Part shown: positions 10,810-22,800 of the stretch, piece after piece | How the letters are laid out: the number at the start of each line of letters is the position of its first letter | Numbering within the stretch: position 1 is the first letter of the stretch | Assembly: GCA_033063855.1 (NCBI GenBank) | Contig: CP093829.1 | Span: forward strand, 3,048,243-3,112,242 | Origin: Smittia aterrima | Lineage: Eukaryota; Arthropoda; Insecta; Diptera; Chironomidae | Direction: 5' to 3' | Length of the DNA stretch: 64,000 nucleotides | Made by a program: the position numbers and the translations under genes | Notes under the pieces: model-generated | Database searches by the model: none | Told to the model about the DNA's origin: nothing | The model's input: the letters and a program-made list of their open reading frames with translations, nothing else

Positions 10810-13800
10810 TTAAAACTCGGTTTCTAATGGTTGACTGTGACTTCGACTATCCGCAGTCATTTGATTACTTGTTGGTTCGTCAAAGTTTGTCTCTAGAAGA
10901 GCCTCAGACTTTGACCTCGAGTAGGGTTGAGTTGGAGGAGGAACGGAGGGTCTTGGTGGCGGTTCTTGAGATGATTCGTAAAGTGTCTTTGGCCTTCCGT
11001 ATTCACTCTTTGGAGTGACAGAATCTCTCGGCGTCTTCTTCACAGCTTTCATGTAAGAGTCTGGTCGTCTTATCTCAGGAGCTGGTGCCACAAAAGCATT
11101 TGGACGTCTCGTTTGTGCTAAGTCTGCTCGAGCTGCAGGCTTTGGAGGCGAGAAAGTGAAGTTATCAATCTTCTTATCGTAAGGTAAAGTACTCGATTGT
11201 GAGATATTCGAGTTGGGTTCTTGATTTGAAGGGAGGAAACTGCTGTGACCTGAGCTGACCCTTGGCTCCTCATACTCTGGCAACCTCTGCTTAAGTTCAT
11301 TGAGGAACGAAAGATTATCGCCTTTAACTCTCATCGGCAGAGTACTCGCATTGCCATAATAATCCGATCCATACTCCTCGTTGTCAACTTGATGAATGAT
11401 CGGAGTGTCTTCATTGATCGCTGTGGCGATTGAGTTGTTTCTCGTTGTGTTTGTGTAGATTGTTGAATTATCTCGGAAGCCATCATTGCGATATGATAAT
11501 TCAAATGAGTCGAGAGGCGCCGGTGGCGTGGGTGGCAGTCCATAAATTTTAGTTTTTTGAGGAGTGTCCGGCGAGCTTCGCTTTGCTGGTTGAACTGAGT
11601 ATTCGTTCAAACGTGGATTTGGGTTAATGTCGTATTCACCGAAACTCGCTTCAGAACTCAAAACGCTTTTATCCATCGACTCAATCGAACCATCAGCCAA
11701 CATTTTCTTGTAATCAGTTGCAGTTGACTTCGATAGACTTTCAGATGAGCGACCGTTCATGTAGTTACGTCTACGAATTGAACCTCCTGGATCGCCTCCA
11801 ATCATGTTCAAGCTTCGAAGACTCTGACGAATGCTGTTTCTTCTTTGAAGTCGTTGAGAGTGACGAGTCTTTGATTTTGCCCACCAAAGGTAACCAACAC
11901 AACACATGAGAAGGAATCCAACAATGAACAAACTTATCACTCCAATAGCGACGATGTCCGCTTGCCAACTCAAAGGATTGATGACGATTTTCGGATCGAT
12001 CTCACAGATAAAAGCGTTGCGCATGTTACAATCATCAAACTCGACAGTTCTGTAGACAAACGCAGTACATCGCTCAAGATAATCGTAATCTTGAATCCAA
12101 ACGTGTTCCGAATATCTAAAAATTAAATAAATGAGTTTCTTGATCGACTTCGATCTTGTTCGAAAATTACCTCAAATGTTGCATTTGCTGTTGCAAATAA
12201 ACCCAAAGCTGCGAAGTATCGTCTCGAATAAACGGAAGCGACGCATTATCTGATCGACAGAAATCACGAGCTTCTTGGAATGTCATGGGAGCACCAACGT
12301 ACATGTAGCAAGTGTCAAAGACTAAGTTCCATCCAGGAGGGCACTTGCCTCCATCGAGAATCGATTGATTGTTCATATGTAAGGGAAGATATGAAACTTC
12401 GAGAAGCTGCGGATCATCAGCTCGATCGCGAATTCGAGAGCTCACAGCTAACGTTTCATTCCAATACCAATAATTATGAGTTGCGTCGATTCTCGTCTTG
12501 TAAACGTCTCGAGTGCTGTGAATGAAGATGAGCCAAGTTAGTTTAAGAAAAGATTATTGTTTGATAGTTGATTCCTACCTGTTCCAAAATTGGATGTCAA
12601 ATCTAATGATGAGTGGGAATTTCAAATATTTTCCGATTATTGAAGATGAGATCATGCAAAATAAATCAAAAGTAAGAAAATAAAATCTAAAAAATTTCAA
12701 AGATGAAAGCACTCACAGAGATCTATTGACAGTTATCATCTCGTAATCGTTAGCAGGATTAAAGAAAATGTTATCGACGTAACTTTGTCCTGCAGTTCCT
12801 GCAACGATCGTTGTTCGACCTCTCCAATCAGTTGCGACGTTGCTGTAGAATCCGTTGTGAGCTGTCGTTTGATAAATTGGCAAACGAACTTTGTCGAAGC
12901 CGGAAACTTCGATGATTCGACCACCAATATTACTGTGAACGTAGTTGAAGCTGAAGTTGGACACGACTTGACGTAAGACGATTACATCTTCAAAACTAAA
13001 ATGAAAGAGAAGAGCTTAGTTGTTTAATTTATTCAGGAAATCTCTTGAAGACTTACCCCGCATTATTCTGAGTGAAATAATTTTTGTAGATTTTGACTTG
13101 TTGGTAAGGCGAGCCAATCTTTCCTTCAGTTGACAATGATGGTCGATTCTTGTTCCTCACAAACAAATTGTTGTTGATGAAAGCTCTCAACGATGTCGCT
13201 GATCCTTTGGAGTCAGATCGTAAAGCTAAGCCTCCCTGATTCTCCTGAAGCAAATTATTTCTGAAGAAGAGCGATTGCATGTTCTGAACGTCGATTCGAA
13301 CAGAAGCTTCGCAAGTTGAAAAGTTTCCGTAGAGTTGCAGACAATTCTTCATGATTCGATTTCGTTCGAGTGTTAAAATCGGAGAAACTTCGCCAGCAGA
13401 GTGATAAGTTATAGCTGAGCCGACTGTTCCTGATATTTCGCAATTCGAAATGTTGTGTTGAGCATCGCGATCTGTTGAGAAAGAAAGTTTAAATTCGTTG
13501 CTTAATTCAATTAAGGATTGGACTTACTGAATCCTATCGCAGAGATAGGAAGTGTGACAATCTCAGCAATGAAGCCATGACGAGCAGGAGCTCCACTAGC
13601 AATCAACCTGACACTCAACATCGGCTCGAAAGTTTTAAACAAATAACGTTCATTCGGTGAATTCGCTTGAACTGTTCCGATGTGTTTGGCAGTGTAATTG
13701 TAAATGTCTCCATCGAAGAGATGAAGTGAATCGGGTCGTCCATATTCCTTCGAGTGATTGAACAAGTTCGATTGAAGTAGACGGAATCCTAAAGGTTTAA

Positions 13801-16800
13801 CAGCAAAGGCACTCTTGAAGATCTTAACGCAATTGACTGGATTGTTGTCGTATTTGTAGTAGACGAGGACTCTTTCTTCGATCGTTATCACTTTCGAGAC
13901 ATCGCAAATGTCGACCATTGAGAAAATGTTATATGGCAAGTCCAAGTTCTTCAATGGCGTGAAGCTTGATTCGTCGCTTTCACGACCTTCTCCAGTCAAC
14001 GAAATCGCATTGATTCCTTCACCCAAAGTGTTCTCAATGTTGATGAGTTGTAAGTGCATTGCGTCTCTTGGTGAGACTAAATTAACTCCGTGATAAGCGC
14101 AGTCTTTAATGTCGATCGAGCTGATGATTGGAGTCTTCGAAACAGATTGAATCGCTGGCGATTTCTCGCCGTGCAAAAGTCCAGCTCTCTCCAAAGTCAC
14201 AAACTCGACGTAACTGTCTTGAACTTTCTTGGCGTCTCTGTTGCGACTGTTCTCGACACGATTCTCATAAGAACGATCCTCGAAATCAGAGTTTGCGAAT
14301 CTTATTCCTCCCCAATATGGCTTCGGATCGATATCTCCATTGCAACTGAGGAAGACGAATCTGTCGTCCCATTTGCAAGAGTGTCGTCGTCCGTAAAGTT
14401 GACCGTTGAGTCTCTCTGGACAATCTCCCATTCGGCTCTCATCGCCTTGACATTCGAAAGGTTCAACCCAACTCCAAATGCGAGTTAGAGAGTTTGTGTG
14501 ATATTCAATTCTTCTGTCGTGTCCAAAGTAAACGTTGAGTGGATCAAAGCCAAGCTCGCGACAAACAACTTGCTGAAAATTTAAATTCTCATTAGAAAGA
14601 AAATTCTGAATTTGATTAAAAATAAATTCTTACCGCGTTACGTTCAGTGAAACGTCTGTCGCAGATTGGAATCCACTGCAAAGTTGTGTGATTGAAATAT
14701 TCGAGGAATCCTTCTCTCACTTCCATGTTCTCTGGACCTTCAGTTGTGCAATTGCGGTTTGTGCATAATCGAATTGAATCTTGATGCGACATATTCTCAA
14801 TCGATCTCTTCTCGATTCTGTTGAGTTCCTCTGATTGCTTCTTAAACGGTCTCATTGTGATCTTTGACTCACGGCCACCTCTTGCGTTTAATGTTCCGAG
14901 AACTAAAATTCCAACGTTCGCCGCGAATTCCATTTCAACGCCACCACCGATGTTTAGAGTAACTTCAGGCATGACTGTGATGTCTCGTTTGATAACGTAA
15001 GGAGTATCACGACGAGTTAACGTGAGATCGTTGTAAATTCTTCCACCAAGATTATCCAAGTCAATCTCAGAATTTTCCTTGAAGCTCACAGAAATCGAAC
15101 CGAGCACATTGTCTTCAATCAAGTAAGGTCTCCATCTAGCTTCCGCATGATTATTCCAATCGTCAAAGTCAAAGATTCTCTCGTCAATGTAGCTCGGATC
15201 TCTCGAGCCCCACCAGTTCTCTTGTGCGTTCAAGAAGTTTCCTAATCTTGCTGACTTCACTCCAGCGACCAAATCGTAGTCTTGCATGTTGCCAGCAACG
15301 AGATTTCTAAAAATCTGAACTTGCTGAACTCCACCAAAGCCAATCACGCAAGTTGGATCAATTGGATTACTGCGAGTGCCTCGGAAGAATGATCGACCTC
15401 CTGGCTTCATTAATTTGACCTCAACTCGATTTTCTCTTAATTCGTTGTATCTGAAGACAGCAAAGACTTCTCCAAGAATCTCACTCTGCGAGTCAGAGTT
15501 GAACTCGACCATGAAACGACCAACGTTTGTAGTGAAAAGATTTTCCTCAATCTTCAATTTCTTCTCCATTCCTCGGAAAGCCATCAATCCATTCTGACAA
15601 TTGTTGTCAGTGAACTTGTTGCCTGTGATGTTGACTTCAGCGTAATGTCCATCAATGACGATTCCGAACTTCTCGTTCTTGCTCCAAGAATTGTTTCCTA
15701 ACATAACCGAGTGAGTGAAGTTGACATTGTATTGCCAAACGTAAGGCAAACTAATCTCCATTCCTCCAGCGATGTTACGCTCTACTGAAGTGTCTTGAAG
15801 CACGTAGTGGAAAATATTGTTTGAAGATCTCAAATCTTTCGAGAATTGTCGGAGTCCACGACCGTTATCAGCGATAGACGAGCGATTGATATGCAAAGTG
15901 ATTTCAGAAATGTTACTGACATGAACATCCCAGAACGGAGCGTGGATGAAGACAGCTTCCTCTTTGTTGTAATTGATTTCACAATTTCTCATCAGCATCG
16001 ACTCGTTTGCCTTTCTCAAGAAATGTTCTCCTTTCTCGCCCAAGTATCGATTGTAATAAGTTGCGGTGAGGCCACGCAAGTTGCTCTGAATCTTTGTTGA
16101 GGTCAAGAAGAGAGTTGGCACAGGGCCACGAATGATTCGATTATAAATCGTTTGAGCTGGAGCAGGGAATGAGCTCAATGTCATCACAGCACCGCCGAGA
16201 GCGTTAGATCCACTCTTGTACTTTAGAATGATTGCATAGCTCGTTGTTGCCAAAGGGAAAACCGATAGATCTCGTTTGACTTGGAACACATCGCTCTTCA
16301 AGTTTCCAGTTTGCGAATCATAAATGTAAATCTCTTCGGTCGAACGATTCTCAATTGGATTTAACAGTTGAATGCCGATGATGTAGCCTGGTTGACATCT
16401 GATCTTAATAGTCTGCTCGACTTCCTCGCCAATTACTTTTCTCGTCAGCAAATATTTCATTTGGAATTGATCGACATCAATGAACTGAGTTTCTCCAGGA
16501 ATTTCAGTTAACGGATAAACAAAGTCAGTTGCGATGAAGTCAGGAGCAAGTTTAAACCAACCAGCGAGTTCTCTTTGCTCGTAAGCTCCGATGACTGGAT
16601 CGTGACTGATTCCCGAGCCCAAATTGTTTTTGATGATGCTGTTGTGAACTTGAAGTCCAAGTTGCTTCAAGCTGATTCCATTGCCGTAGTTGTTCGAGAA
16701 CTCACTGTTTCTGACGTTGTTGATCGTTCCACCTCCAAAGATGTCTGAGTAAATTACTCCGAGGCCGTCATGAAGATTCTCAACTACTCGAACGTGATCA

Positions 16801-19800
16801 AAGTTGTGACGAGCGAAATCCATTTGCATTGCAGGTCTGAAGACATTCGTTGCATAATCGAAGAGACCAGCTTTCTTGACAGTGACGTATTGAATATCTG
16901 CTCGATCGGCTAAGACACCAAATCTCACGCCAGCCCACGCTCCTTCGTAGCATCTCACGCCAACGTCCATCTCGTGAGTGCAAGAGTTTTCAAATTCATG
17001 TTTTTTCTCTGAACGACACTTTGTGATGTCAATGTCGTGTTCTGTGCAACGGACATGCGATAAGACGATGTCTTCTTGAGTTCCAGCTCCAGGAATCTCC
17101 GAGCGTTCTAATCGCCAATCATTTGGATTAAGTGCAAGTCCAAGTTGATGACAAACCAGAGCTGCGTTGATCATTCTCCATCCGTAGTCACAAACTGTTC
17201 CCCATTTTCCATCAATCATGACTTGAAGTCGACCTTCGTGCTCTGTTCTTCCTCCCAAGAGTCGAACAGGCGCTGGCGGTGGCAGATTCTTTGGAATAAC
17301 TGGTTCAGTCTCCATTTCAACTTCAGTGTCAATCATTTCCGTTGTATCGTTGATCATTACAGCTTCACGCTTGAGAGTGAACATAATGTCATCTGGAGCT
17401 GTTCCTCGAGCTTCTAATTTACCAGCGACCATCATTCCAACGCTTGGAGCAAAGTTTAATGTCACACCAGATTGAAGAATGAGTTTTCCTCCTGGACGAA
17501 TGTTGATGTCTCTCTCAACGTCATAAGTGCCTGATGGAAGGATCTCCTGGCCATCAACTTCACCTCCAACTTTGTCTGATCCATCAACGTGGAATCGAGG
17601 AATGTAAGTCGGGAATTGATTGACGAGATTCGTTCCAGGATTCGAGTAATGCAAGAGATAAGGCAAATATTCAATCTTCGCCAAGTCGAAACGATCTTTT
17701 CGATGGAAGAGTCGCTCAAAGACTTTCTCTTCGTCTTTTGATCCCAACCAATTGTAAGTGCAGTTGAGTATTTGACTTTGATCAGAAACTTGAGATCCGA
17801 TTTCATATTTCGAGTCTCTGTTGTAAATTATGTTGCGATAGACATCAACGTTGCTCGATGAAATGACGACAGGAGCAGCAACTCTCGATCGAGGATTTAA
17901 TCTTCCTTCGCCGTGCATTCCTTCTCCTCCAGTTGGTTGATTCTCGCCATCCATTTGACCAAATGGCTCTTGAATTTTATTGTTTTGCACGAAATTCTTG
18001 GAGAACAGAATCGATTGGATCTCTCGATCCGTGTACGAGTTCAAACCGAGCGAAGCAACATAAACGCCTTTGTTCCGCATGAAGAAGTTGTGTTGAACGC
18101 TGAACTTTGCCGGAAGAGTTCGAAAGAGATCGTAAAACTCGACGAACTGATCATTTCGAATGAGAATCCCGCCGTACTTTCCAAAGTAAAAGTGATTAAA
18201 CTCGATGACTCCGTAGATGTTCAGTGCGGGGCTTATTATGATTCCGATTTTCTCAGTTCGCTGAAACTCATTGTGGCCGATTTGAAGATGAAGCCTTCGA
18301 CCATCTTGCTCATCAAACCAACAAGTTTGAATGTCAATTCCATTCGAGAGACTTTCATTGAAGAGATTCCCGGTGATGTTCACCCAAAAGTCGCCGCAAT
18401 AATTTCCATGCAAGATTCCAACTTCGAGGTTTCTAATGATTCGAGAATATTGAATGACAGTTGTTTGATTGACTGGAAGGAACTCTGAGCGATCTTTCGT
18501 TGTTTGATTCAACCAAACAGCAAAGCCGTAGCCTTCGTTTGAACTCAATGAACTTCTCGAGATGTTTCGATGGCCGCCGTAGTAAGTGACGTTGATTCCC
18601 GCTCCTTGATTGAAACTGATTTTACTTTCAGTCACATTGACATCTCCCGCACCACTCGTGACATGCAATCCAGCGACGTGGTTGTTGTTACTAATCGAAC
18701 TTTGGTGAACATGCACGAGAGACCTCAAATTGTCGATTGCAACGCCTCGCCCTCCATTATCACTGACGATGCTGTTTGTCACATTCAAATCGAATGCTTT
18801 TGCTGGTCCCGATGTAACACGAAGATAAGCGAGTACGGGACTTCGAGGTTGTGCTTTGAATCGAATGAAAATGTATTCTCGCGTGCTCATCACGCTCTGC
18901 ACTCGCGTGTAATTTCTAACCGACCATTCCATTAGCACGCGATCGTTTGATGTTGATCCATCGGTAACCAGTATCTCTGCTGTCTCATTCTTCGTCACGA
19001 CAAAGTTAACGAAATGAACTGTGAGAACGTAGCCTGGTTTCGTTGAGAACTTTTGCTCGCACTCTTTTGTCGATGCTGCGAAAGCTGTTTGTTCGACTTG
19101 AAGCTCAACTGGATAAGTTTGACCGGAAGTAATCGCCAACGTACAAAACTCACGCAAGTCACTTCTGTCTGTTCTTTCATCGAATCGGAGATCATGTCCT
19201 ACATATCGAATGCCGTCAGCACCGTTTTCATTCACATTGCAATGATCCATCATCGCAGCACCGTAACTTGAGTTGACGAAGATTCCAAAGCCACGACTTC
19301 GTCTGACAGTGACTTCATGGAAATTGAATGACGATTGAGAGCGAGTGACGTTGATTCCAGTGAAAGCTGAGTAGTCGATTGTAACATGACTCAGAACGGG
19401 AGGGACACCCAACGACTCAATTGCCGCTGAGACCATTCGATTTCTCCCAGCTCCAGCTCGAAGAATGTTCACGTGTCTGAATTCCGAGTGAGAAACATGA
19501 TCGTAAACCGTGTTTTGACTTGAAAGTGCTCGTGATGACTCGGCATTCAAGAACCTCAAGCCACGCCAATGCGACGAGGCCGACTCGAGAAGCGGCAGAC
19601 ATTGGACACCAAGATCGTTGTGATAATCACAAACGCCAGCACCAAGTTGATGACGATCCCATTGACATTCAAACACGGAATGTTCAGTTCCACGACAATC
19701 GGGTTCTTCGTAAAGCAAACGAGGATCAAAGTTCTGAAGTTTCTCCATCCAATTCCAAAAGCGACCGCCTTGGAAACCCATTTGCCGACAAACTGTCTCG

Positions 19801-22800
19801 TAATCAGAGATCGTCCAACTAAAAGAAATATTTTTTCTTAGAGGAATGAAAAGATGTTTTGATCGTTCAACTTACTTTCTCGAGTTACTGCAAACTGATC
19901 GCCACTTTCCGTTGATCATAAACTGCAAACGACCTTCAAGTGGCGATGGACCATCAACAAGTCGAGCGGCCATCTCATCTGGAGTCTTGGGAACACTCTC
20001 AGAGTATCCTGAGTTTGGTTGTGATGTGAATGTAATGACATGAGATGGATCGCCCTAAAAAAAGAAAGATTTGATTAGTTTCTTAATTCAAATTATCTCA
20101 GAACATAAAAAGCTAATGGCGCAATCTGATTTAATTGTTTAAATGCTTCGACTCTTGCCACTTCCTCATCTCGAACAATTAAGTAATTAAGAGAATTTGT
20201 AATTGAATATCTTCATCGTAGCAACGCGGATCAAATTGCTCAATGGAAAGAATTTCTGAATGAAAAATTCCAATTGAAAAAGCCACGAGAAGTCACGCTC
20301 GTAGTGAAAAGTTCATTTTCTACGTAAAAAAATAGTAAATTAGAGTGATGCGCTCAATTGTCTTAACTTTCTTTGTTTCTTTCCGACATGTAGGTCGACA
20401 AATATTTTCTAAACAAAGATCGCTCTGACACGCGGAGTCTCAATTTCCACGTTCGTTACGCAATTCGATAAACAATTTCCTAAAGTTTTGATTTGAGTCA
20501 CAAACTTGATCAGTATAAATCGAGAAGCAAATCATCTTGGCCTTCAGTGATAAGGTGAACGATTGAGTGATGATATCTCTATCAACAATTAGTTTCGTGT
20601 TGCTTCTTGTTGTCGCAAGAGTTTCGTGTGAAAGCTACAGCAAGTCATGCTTCCTCAACTACATGCTTCAGAAAGATTTGCTCGACAAAACGTTTGAAAT
20701 TTACAAAAACGGAGAGAAAGTCGATGCCAAATGCGAAGCTGCTGTCAATTCAACTGTCAGTCAGTTGAGAGCGTCAACGAATGACATTTGCATCTCCGAT
20801 TTCTATCGAAGGAAGTTGGTGAGCGAGACTTTGGTGAAAGAATATTTAATGCCTCAGTTCAGAAGCTCACAGCCTGAAGTTCACTTCGATGATCGTTTCA
20901 CTGCTTTCAAGGGCAAAGCTGGGAACTTGAGCAGAGTCATTTGCAATAACCAACATATTTTCAAACCCAATCTAAGAGCAATGATGAGGAATGGTCGATA
21001 CAAAAAGGATTCAAAGTCGAAGGAGATCGATTGTCTTCAGAAATATTTGATGAAGAAGAACAAACCTCTCGAGGAAGAATGCAGAAAAATTGTTGAACCA
21101 ATGAAAGAAGATTTCTATCGATCAACGGGAAATGACATGAAACGAGTCTTCTCGCCACCAAACGATAATCTCGTCAACCTCGACTGTCTTGCTCAGAACG
21201 CAAGGAAAGGTCAACTCTTCGAGAAAATCTTTTTCTTTGTTGTTCTCGCTGCGACCAAGAACATGAACGACAAGCAAATCGATGTCTTACTTCGAAGTGC
21301 TGAAGGTGTCATCACAAGCTCAACTCGATTGATGTTCGAGTGCATGATTTAAAATTCAAAACTTTCTCAAACTTAAAAGAATTTCGATCTAAATTGAAAG
21401 ATTTTTTGTCCCATTTGAATTAACAGAAACAATAAACGAGTTCATCAAACCATAATCTCATATTGTCGCCGTGGATAATTCACGTGTTTCGCTTTTTTTT
21501 TTGCGTCGCACGAAAGCCAATTACGCTACGGCTCGGTGCCATTAAACTGAATAAAATCGCTACACTCATCAATCTTGTGTCTCGCAATCTCGGCTACCTG
21601 AATGATCCGTTGGTTTTTGCATGTTCTCGACCCTCTCAACCGTGAAAAATGTGCCGAACGACAGCTTTAAAATTTGTTTGTGTTGAATGCTAACAGCGAG
21701 CGAGGTGTTTGAGACGACGAAACAGCTGATGAGGCAGAAGAAGTATTCGTCATACAATTGAAAAAGAAAATCAATTTTCGATTGTTTGGTAGTGGATTCC
21801 ACGTGTTCTAGTCTGAAAACTTTTCATTGAAAGTCACTCGTTGATTGAAAACAAAACGCGGAAATCGGAAATTAGTTTTGTGTCGACTGGAATTATCTTT
21901 TTCTTTAGTGATCGACGTGAAACCAAAGCGCGGAGTTGAGGGAGAAAAGCGAACCATCGCTAATTGAGATTCTCTTCCATCCGTTTCGTCAATTGTTGGA
22001 ATTAGTTCTGCACTCTCTTCTTAGCCAGAATTATTTAATTAAAGACTCTTCTGTCTTCTTGTTTCTTATCACAATTCCGAACTTAATTGATATCACTTCG
22101 AAGACGAACTTAACTGTAAGGTCAAACAGTTAATGTCAGTTTAATTCAATTAAATCGACGCGCAGAAAGAGGAAAAGAACTTCATCGACACGATTTTCAA
22201 TCTCCGATTGTTTGTGATTTCGAATCAGAAAAGAGTTTTTTCATTTGTTAGATGATCATCACGATTCCACTCGCGTTCGCATCGTTAAATGTTGGGCGTT
22301 TTAAGAAATTGAGATTATCATTTCCCTGAAGAATGGAACGACACGAAACAGTTTTCAATTCAAATGTTGATCTCGGTCAGCACTTTCAAGATGACATTAA
22401 TCAAACTGGAGATGATTATGACTCACGATTCTACTTAAAAGAAACGTTAGTTACGTGAGATTTACTTTCCAAGTTAGTCACAGAAAAAATCTCATTTCAA
22501 ATTCAACTTTTTTTGAATAATTTCACTGAAATATTCACGGCACATGAGCGGAAATCGACGACGAAGTAAATTGAAAGTGAAACTGCGTGTCAATTAACTT
22601 CAATTAATTGTGATCGTTAAGTTGTTGTGCAAAAAGGTCAACGAGATGTCGGATGAGATTAAGAAAAGGCCGATCGACCTAAATTCCGTGGGCATAGCTT
22701 ATGATTCTGGGTGTGAACATTCGGACCTCGACTCAAACAATAAACAACGAAAACGTGGAGACTTCTCTTCAATTTGACTGAAAACATTTCAGGTTTGTTT

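Noticed and set aside
12605..12690. Longer bark exon using the TTTTTTAG acceptor near 12686
   Set aside because: It would leave an intron of about 30 nt and insert a hydrophobic stretch; the 24-nt micro-exon gives a normal intron and the expected beta-helix sequence.
13908..14488. Plus-strand ORFs antisense to bark
   Set aside because: Shadows of the bark coding strand, where exon continuity and SRCR/beta-helix patterns are clear. The same applies to the other plus-strand ORFs between 14128 and 19841.
17913..18488. 191-codon plus-strand ORF
   Set aside because: Lies wholly within the 5.2-kb bark exon in antisense; no start context or recognisable domain.
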